NCBI GenBank assembly: GCA_900755895.1
Contig: CAAEIG010000051.1
Location: forward strand, 38,190-102,189
Direction: 5' to 3'
DNA: 64,000 nt
DNA from: Clostridia bacterium
Lineage (GTDB): Bacteria > Bacillota > Clostridia > Oscillospirales > Acutalibacteraceae
Shown here piece by piece: positions 59,621 through 64,000 of this stretch. The stretch's first letter is position 1. Every line of letters starts with the position of its first letter. A program made the translations under genes and the position numbers. The notes below the pieces were generated by a model. The model was given only the letters and a program-made list of their open reading frames with translations. It had not been told where the DNA came from and searched no databases.

Positions 59621-61201
59621 ATGAAAGAATTCATCATGAACAAACAGGCCCCCATCGTGGAGACCCCCAAGGGCAAGCTCCGGGGTTTCCGCTTTGACGG
59701 GGTGGATCATTTTTACGGCATCCGCTATGCCAAGGCCAAGCGCTTCCAGATGCCGGAGCCTGTGGCTCCCTGGGAAGGCGTCAAGGACGCCGGCAGCTAT
59801 GGCATGAACTGCCCGGTACTGGATGAACCCATGCCCACCGGCGAGGTGATGATTCCCCATCGGTTCTGGCCCTCTTCCGAGCACTGCCAGTATTTGAACC
59901 TCTGGACAAAGAGCTGCGACCCCAAGGCCAAGCGCCCGGTGCTGTTCTGGATCCACGGAGGCGGGTATGCCTCTGGATCCGGTATCGAGCAGATCTGCTA
60001 TGACGGCTTCAATCTAGCCAAGGACGATGATGTGGTGGTCATCACCGTGAACCACCGTCTCAATGCCTTTGGCTATCTGGATCTCTCCGACTTCGGCGAA
60101 AAGTATTGGAACTCCGTCAACGTGGGCATGGCCGACCTGGTGGAGGCCCTTCGCTGGGTTCGGGACAACATCGCCTGCTTTGGCGGCGACCCGGACAACG
60201 TGACCATCTTTGGCCAGTCCGGCGGTGGCGGCAAGGTCACTGTACTGGGGCAGATTCCCGAGGCCGAGGGGCTGTTCCAGCGGATGATCGTCATGTCCGG
60301 TGTCATTGCTGGGCCTTTGCTTTCCTCCACCTGCCCGCCCAAGGAGCTGGCCCTGGCCATTCTGAACAATCTGAATATCCCGGAAACCCAGGTGGAAAAG
60401 CTGGAAAAAGTACCGGTACCCCAGTTCATCTGGGCGGTGAACAAGGCCTCCAAGGAGATGGAAGCCAAAGGCTATCGCGTGGGCTGGGCACCCCAGCCTA
60501 ACAGCTACTACACCTGCGATCCTCTGGAAGGCGATTTCAGCGCCGCATCCTTGAAGATCCCCACCATGGTGGGCAGCGTCTTTTCCGAGTTCGCCTCCTT
60601 CCAGGACGGCGGCGACCGGAACAGCCTGACCCCCGCTCAGCGGGAGGCCATGGTGAAGGAGTACTACGGAGAAGAGGGCGGCGAAAAGATCCTCAGCGCT
60701 TTCCGCAAAGCCTACCCCGGCATGAACGAATCCTACGCCGTGGACCTGGATACCATTTTCCTGCCCGCCACCGTGGACTACGTGAACAAGAAAGCCAAAG
60801 AGGCCAGCGCACCTGTCTACAACTATCTGTTCAACAAGGTGTTTGACTATGACGGTGGCCGGGCCGCCTGGCACTGCTCCGACATCCCCTATTTCTTCCA
60901 CAACGGGGAGATGGTCCCCATCTGCCACCAGAAAAACGGGGACATGCTGGACCGGGTCATGTCCGGCGCCTTTGTAAACTTTGCCCGTACCGGCAACCCC
61001 AACACCGACGGCCTGCCCCAGTGGGATCCCTGCTCCGAGGGCAAGCTGGTCACCATGGTCTTTGACGACCAGTGCCAAGCCAAGGTCAACCTCAACGATG
61101 AGCTGCTGCCCTTGGTGCTGCAGTACAAGCCAGCTCCCAAGCCCCAGCCTACGAATGTAACTGAAGATGAGGAAGAGAGCGGCAACGCCTGGGTATTCTA
61201 A
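59621..61201 (+). CDS. Type-B carboxylesterase (alpha/beta hydrolase)
   Basis: A 526-aa esterase of the carboxylesterase type B/cholinesterase fold. Start ATG 59621 (MKEFIMNKQAPIVETPKGKL) is supported by GGGAGG 11 nt upstream and by the promoter position. The oxyanion hole is WIHGGGYASGSG (about 105-116), the nucleophile Ser is in IFGQSGGGGKV, the acid is probably Glu in SVFSEFASF, and the His is in GRAAWHCSDIPYFF. No signal peptide. Its place beside glycosidase genes suggests removal of acyl groups from imported glycans, but this family is broad and the substrate is not shown. Confidence 0.85.
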   Translation: MKEFIMNKQAPIVETPKGKLRGFRFDGVDHFYGIRYAKAKRFQMPEPVAPWEGVKDAGSYGMNCPVLDEPMPTGEVMIPHRFWPSSEHCQYLNLWTKSCDPKAKRPVLFWIHGGGYASGSGIEQICYDGFNLAKDDDVVVITVNHRLNAFGYLDLSDFGEKYWNSVNVGMADLVEALRWVRDNIACFGGDPDNVTIFGQSGGGGKVTVLGQIPEAEGLFQRMIVMSGVIAGPLLSSTCPPKELALAILNNLNIPETQVEKLEKVPVPQFIWAVNKASKEMEAKGYRVGWAPQPNSYYTCDPLEGDFSAASLKIPTMVGSVFSEFASFQDGGDRNSLTPAQREAMVKEYYGEEGGEKILSAFRKAYPGMNESYAVDLDTIFLPATVDYVNKKAKEASAPVYNYLFNKVFDYDGGRAAWHCSDIPYFFHNGEMVPICHQKNGDMLDRVMSGAFVNFARTGNPNTDGLPQWDPCSEGKLVTMVFDDQCQAKVNLNDELLPLVLQYKPAPKPQPTNVTEDEEESGNAWVF

Positions 61202-61229
61202 GAAATTCCACACATTATCACTCCATACA

Positions 61230-61262
61230 AAAGGGGCTGTTGCATACTGCAACAGCCCCTTT
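61230..61262. terminator. Bidirectional terminator, copy 4 of the repeated element
   Basis: 15-bp stem, left arm 61230-61244 and right arm 61248-61262, loop TAC, same core sequence. It lies between the convergent carboxylesterase and GltB-like genes. Confidence 0.9.
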
Positions 61263-61289
61263 GACTTTTGGCTTATCCGCTCTTCTTAT

Positions 61290-61949
61290 TCAGTTGTTCA
61301 CGTAAAGCTGCTTGTAGGGATTCTTCGTGTTGGGCCGGAGCACATAGTAGTGGGAGGCCAACAGGCTATTCTTTTCCCCACCAAAGTAATGGCAGAACTT
61401 CTCAATCAGCGGGCGGATGGCTCCCAAATCCTCCTCGGTGGCGTCGGAAACCACCACCTGAGCCGGCAGATCCGGGGGCAGATGGGTGGTCCGCAGGAAG
61501 ATCCGTCCGCCGTGCATGCCAGTGCCGCAAAAATTCCCCACAGGGCAGCGGTCCTCCCAGCCGATTCCCAGCACCAGGATCGTTCCACCCGCCTGGTACT
61601 CCCCCAGGAAGCTACCGCAGCGCCCGCCAATAATGATGCGGGGGATCTTCTCCCGGTACTCTTTCATGTGGATGCCGCAACGGTAACCGGCATCCCGCTG
61701 AATGTAGATGGAACCGCCTCGCATGGCATAACCGGTGGCGTCCCCGCTGGAACCGTGAATGATGATCTCCCCGTCATTCATGGTGTCCCCTGTGGCGTCC
61801 TGAGCATTGCAGAAAGCCTCTACGGTGGCGCCGTCCAAATAGGCGCCCAGGGCGTTGCCCGGCACCTGATCTATAGAGTACATGCCCTCCCCGGCTCCGG
61901 CCGCGATGTACCGTTGGCCGATGGAGAACTTGGTCTGTTGTGTTTGCAT
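61290..61949 (-). CDS. GltB C-terminal (GXGXG) domain protein
   Basis: A 219-aa stand-alone version of the third domain of the glutamate synthase large subunit, a right-handed beta helix built from GxGxG-like repeats (visible: AAGAGEGMYSIDQVPGNALG, IHGSSGDATGYAMRGGSIYI, IGGRCGSFLGEYQAGGTILVLG, GTGMHGGRIFLRT). Alone it is structural; in the split archaeal or clostridial type it joins amidotransferase and FMN-synthase subunits. Here it is the last gene of an operon with a polyferredoxin and an FAD oxidoreductase; the other synthase subunits are not in the window. Formylmethanofuran dehydrogenase subunit C shares this fold and is an alternative ancestor. Confidence 0.82.
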   Translation of the reverse strand: MQTQQTKFSIGQRYIAAGAGEGMYSIDQVPGNALGAYLDGATVEAFCNAQDATGDTMNDGEIIIHGSSGDATGYAMRGGSIYIQRDAGYRCGIHMKEYREKIPRIIIGGRCGSFLGEYQAGGTILVLGIGWEDRCPVGNFCGTGMHGGRIFLRTTHLPPDLPAQVVVSDATEEDLGAIRPLIEKFCHYFGGEKNSLLASHYYVLRPNTKNPYKQLYVNN

Positions 61950-61967
61950 ACTGTGATTCCCCTTTCT

Positions 61968-63194
61968 TTACCGTCCAAACAGCTCCCGGCGCTTTTCCGC
62001 CGAGAAGGCCAGAAACTGGGGCCGCTCCTGCAGCAGTTGGAAATCCACCGTGTCCAAAGGCACCCGGTCCCGCATCAACGCGGTGTAGATTCCAGCGTTT
62101 TCCAGGCAATCCCCCACCAGAATGAATCCCTTCAAGAGGCCGTCCTCCACAAAGAGCGCCTTGTAATTCTTTTCATCCTGGGCCACCAGCTTCTCCCCCT
62201 GATAGCTTCCCGCCGTGATCAGATGCAATCCAAAAAAGCCAATGGCGTTCATGGGAGCCGCCTTGGTGAAATGGGAGTCCTCTCCAGCCATACTTCTGCC
62301 GGCGCACTCTCCCTGGAAATAGGCATTGGGCAGCAGGGCCAGCACCCGGTGCTCCCCGCTGGTGATGTCGTGACTCTCACAGCAGTCCCCAGCGGCATAG
62401 ACATCCGGCAGAGAGGTCAGTCCGCTGTCATCCGTGACGATCCCTCGATTGACACTGCCCCCGGCGTCCTTTACCAAGGAGGTATTGGGGCGCACACCCA
62501 CAGCCAACACCAGCAGATCAAACTCCACCTTCCGGCCACTCTTGAGGTGAGCAGTGTGACCCTCAAACTTCTGGGCGGTGTCCCCCAGGTAGAAGGTCAA
62601 ACCCTGGTCTTCCAGATGACGCTGGACCCGAGATGCCCCCTCTTGATCCAGAATGCTGGGCAGCACCTGGGATGCCAGATCGGCGATCTCCACCGACTTC
62701 ACCCGGTGGGCAATGCCCTCGGCACACTTCAGGCCAATCAATCCAGCACCCACAATCAGCACACGGCTGTCCGGGGTCAGGGCTGTCTCCAGCGCTTTGG
62801 CGTCGTCCAAGGAGAGGAAGGTGAATTTCTTCTCCACCGTCTCAAGTCCCTCCACGGGCGGCACAAAAGGCGTGGAGCCTGTGGCTACCAGCAATTTGTC
62901 GTAGGAAATCTGCTGGCCGTCCTCCAAAACCACCTTGTGCTCCTGAGGCTTCAATGCAACAGCCTTTTCCCCCAGCTTGGCTTCCACTCCCAGATCTTTA
63001 TAATAGGAATCGGGGCGGTACTTCATGCGCTCCAGATCCGTCTTGCCTTCCAAAAGGTAGGAGATCAGCGGCCGAGAATAGGTGTGATACTTCTCGCTGG
63101 CGATGACGGTGATTTTGCCCACCGGATCCACAGCGCGGATCCCTTCGATACATCCCACCGCCGCCGCGGAATTGCCAAGGATTACATAGTCCAT
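61968..63194 (-). CDS. FAD/NAD(P)-dependent pyridine nucleotide-disulfide oxidoreductase
   Basis: A 408-aa class I flavoprotein. The FAD-binding motif is VILGNSAAAVGCIEGIR (about 4-20), the NAD motif LIVGAGLIGLKCAEGI (about 145-160), and FAD motif 2 LPDVYAAGDCCE (about 265-276). It resembles NADH:rubredoxin or nitrite-reductase-type oxidoreductases and the small oxidoreductase of split glutamate synthase. It begins directly after the ferredoxin stop (TAA then ATG) and is followed by the GXGXG gene after 18 nt, so the three proteins probably form an NAD(P)H-ferredoxin electron-transfer complex. Confidence 0.87.
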   Translation of the reverse strand: MDYVILGNSAAAVGCIEGIRAVDPVGKITVIASEKYHTYSRPLISYLLEGKTDLERMKYRPDSYYKDLGVEAKLGEKAVALKPQEHKVVLEDGQQISYDKLLVATGSTPFVPPVEGLETVEKKFTFLSLDDAKALETALTPDSRVLIVGAGLIGLKCAEGIAHRVKSVEIADLASQVLPSILDQEGASRVQRHLEDQGLTFYLGDTAQKFEGHTAHLKSGRKVEFDLLVLAVGVRPNTSLVKDAGGSVNRGIVTDDSGLTSLPDVYAAGDCCESHDITSGEHRVLALLPNAYFQGECAGRSMAGEDSHFTKAAPMNAIGFFGLHLITAGSYQGEKLVAQDEKNYKALFVEDGLLKGFILVGDCLENAGIYTALMRDRVPLDTVDFQLLQERPQFLAFSAEKRRELFGR

Positions 63195-63632
63195 TTAGTC
63201 CCCCTCCTTTTCCTCAAAGATAATGGCCCGGTTGGGACATCCTGCCACACAAGCCGGCTCCCCACAGGAGTTATTCAAACACAGCTCGCACTTTTCCATG
63301 GGGCCCTCCAGGGAGGGACGCAATGCACCATAAGGACACACCAGCACACAAGTGTAGCAGCCCACGCACTTTTCCTTGTCAATGCACACCACACCATCCT
63401 TTTTGGAGATGGCGCCAGCAATGCAGCTCTTCATGCAAACTGCATCCTCACAGTGGCGGCAGGACACGGCAAAATGAATGTCGTTCCCATCCTCTATATG
63501 AATGCGAGGACGGATTTCCTGACCTTTTAAGGCTTTGGCCATATCATCCATGCCGGAATTTGCATAGGCACAATTGTACTCGCACAGGTGGCACCCCAAG
63601 CACCACTGTTCTTCCACATACACCCGCTTCAT
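63195..63632 (-). CDS. 4Fe-4S polyferredoxin (HycB/DmsB-like)
   Basis: A 145-aa iron-sulfur protein, start ATG 63632 after AAGGAGGGA. Cysteine groups: CLGCHLCEYNC (about 11-21), CRHCEDAVCMKSC, CVGCYTCVLVCPYGA and CELCLNNSCGEPACVAGC, enough for four 4Fe-4S clusters in the arrangement of molybdoenzyme electron-transfer subunits and of the Fe-S subunit of split glutamate synthases. It is the first gene of the operon and abuts the oxidoreductase with no gap, which suggests equimolar synthesis. Physiological donor and acceptor are unknown. Confidence 0.88.
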   Translation of the reverse strand: MKRVYVEEQWCLGCHLCEYNCAYANSGMDDMAKALKGQEIRPRIHIEDGNDIHFAVSCRHCEDAVCMKSCIAGAISKKDGVVCIDKEKCVGCYTCVLVCPYGALRPSLEGPMEKCELCLNNSCGEPACVAGCPNRAIIFEEKEGD

Positions 63633-63744
63633 ACAGCTCCCTCCTTGCGTTCCCAGTCGGCTCCCATCATTTTGACACACACCTTTCCTCAGTCCGCAAA
63701 ATGCAGCCTCCTATAATTGTTCTTGCATTTTTCTTTATAAAACA

Positions 63745-63804
63745 CAAAAAAGACGCCCGGCTTTCCCGAGAAGCATTTTACTCCTAAGGTTAGCCGGACG
63801 CCTT
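63745..63804 (-). terminator. Leader terminator hairpin (candidate attenuator) of the ferredoxin operon
   Basis: 13-bp stem with two wobble pairs: 63750-63762 with 63792-63804, loop of 29 nt. On the minus strand it is followed by TTTTTTGTG. It lies about 10 nt after the expected transcription start and 110 nt before the ferredoxin ATG, so most transcripts would stop here unless the stem is prevented. Confidence 0.6.
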
Positions 63805-63819
63805 TGTCCATTGCCTTGG

Positions 63820-63848
63820 ATTATAATACGAAAAAGGAGCAATGTCAA
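63820..63848 (-). promoter_or_regulatory. Consensus promoter of the ferredoxin operon
   Basis: Minus strand TTGACA (63848-63843), exactly 17 nt, TATAAT (63825-63820). Start expected near 63813. The remaining bases to the right edge (63849-64000) hold no gene I can support; a TTGACA at 63994-63999 may be the -35 of a plus-strand promoter continuing beyond the window. Confidence 0.88.
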
Positions 63849-64000
63849 TCCGTTTTTGCATTTTTTGAATTTGGTTCCTTCATATAATTTATGAGAGTCG
63901 TCCCCCCACCAGTAAAAATCCATAAAAAGGAAGAGGAGGAAAGAGGGAGTAACTGTTCAGGCTGGAGAAAGGAGGTGGGAGGGGAAAAAGCTATTGACAA

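Noticed and set aside
42667..61201. The glycosidase region as a mobile or recently acquired island
   Set aside because: No integrase, transposase, tRNA target or flanking repeat was found; the repeated stems are terminators and codon use is similar throughout.

Overview
The window looks like a chromosomal piece of a GC-rich, Gram-positive anaerobe of the class Clostridia, most likely an Oscillospirales gut commensal. This is inferred from gene content and order (ruvCAB, a GyrA/GyrB-like topoisomerase pair, RNase J-GdpP-bL9-DnaB-TilS-Hpt-FtsH, NifS/NifU, a DUF4179 anti-sigma gene, several glycoside hydrolases), from strong Shine-Dalgarno sites and from many TTGACA-17-TATAAT promoters. No mobile element, CRISPR array, rRNA or phage gene was seen.

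Layout. 1-16.2 kb: a minus-strand housekeeping block, rnjA, gdpP, rplI, dnaB, tilS, hpt, ftsH, parE, parC, ruvC, ruvA, ruvB (cut by the left edge). A strong promoter and about 380 nt of structured leader precede rnjA, and ruvCAB has its own promoter. 16.3-18.2 kb: cysteine desulfurase and NifU scaffold. 18.2-24.8 kb: a membrane-anchored MerR regulator, GH125 mannosidase with an acetyltransferase, a GH127-PHP operon and a GNAT gene. 24.8-25.7 kb: tRNA-Gly(GCC), a cold-shock gene and a long hairpin. 25.7-30.5 kb: a MoxR, DUF58, membrane transglutaminase operon. 30.5-35.8 kb: MarR, two tandem GH25 proteins (the first apparently catalytically dead), a small membrane protein, and an ECF sigma factor with a large DUF4179 partner.

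35.9-61.2 kb is a carbohydrate utilisation island. A minus-strand operon encodes a class II ketose-bisphosphate aldolase, FGGY kinase, galactitol-phosphate-type dehydrogenase, PfkB kinase and aldo/keto reductase. A divergent LacI gene, a GH36-GH2 operon and an ABC importer (two permeases and a lipoprotein) follow. AAACGTTT-centred palindromes lie at the transcription starts of all four units and suggest one LacI regulon. Then come two GH95 enzymes, a twin-CxxC lipoprotein, a FucU mutarotase, GH43 and a type-B carboxylesterase. Four convergent gene ends share an almost identical bidirectional terminator.

61.3-64 kb: a three-gene minus-strand operon (polyferredoxin, FAD/NAD oxidoreductase, GltB-like GXGXG protein) behind a consensus promoter and a leader hairpin with a U-run.

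Most interesting hypothesis: the 35.9-41.3 kb operon has the right enzymes for a redox-neutral, Leloir-independent route (galactose to galactitol to tagatose to tagatose bisphosphate to trioses), fed by the co-regulated GH36 and GH2 enzymes and importer. This is inference from families and shared operators; specificities cannot be read from the sequence.
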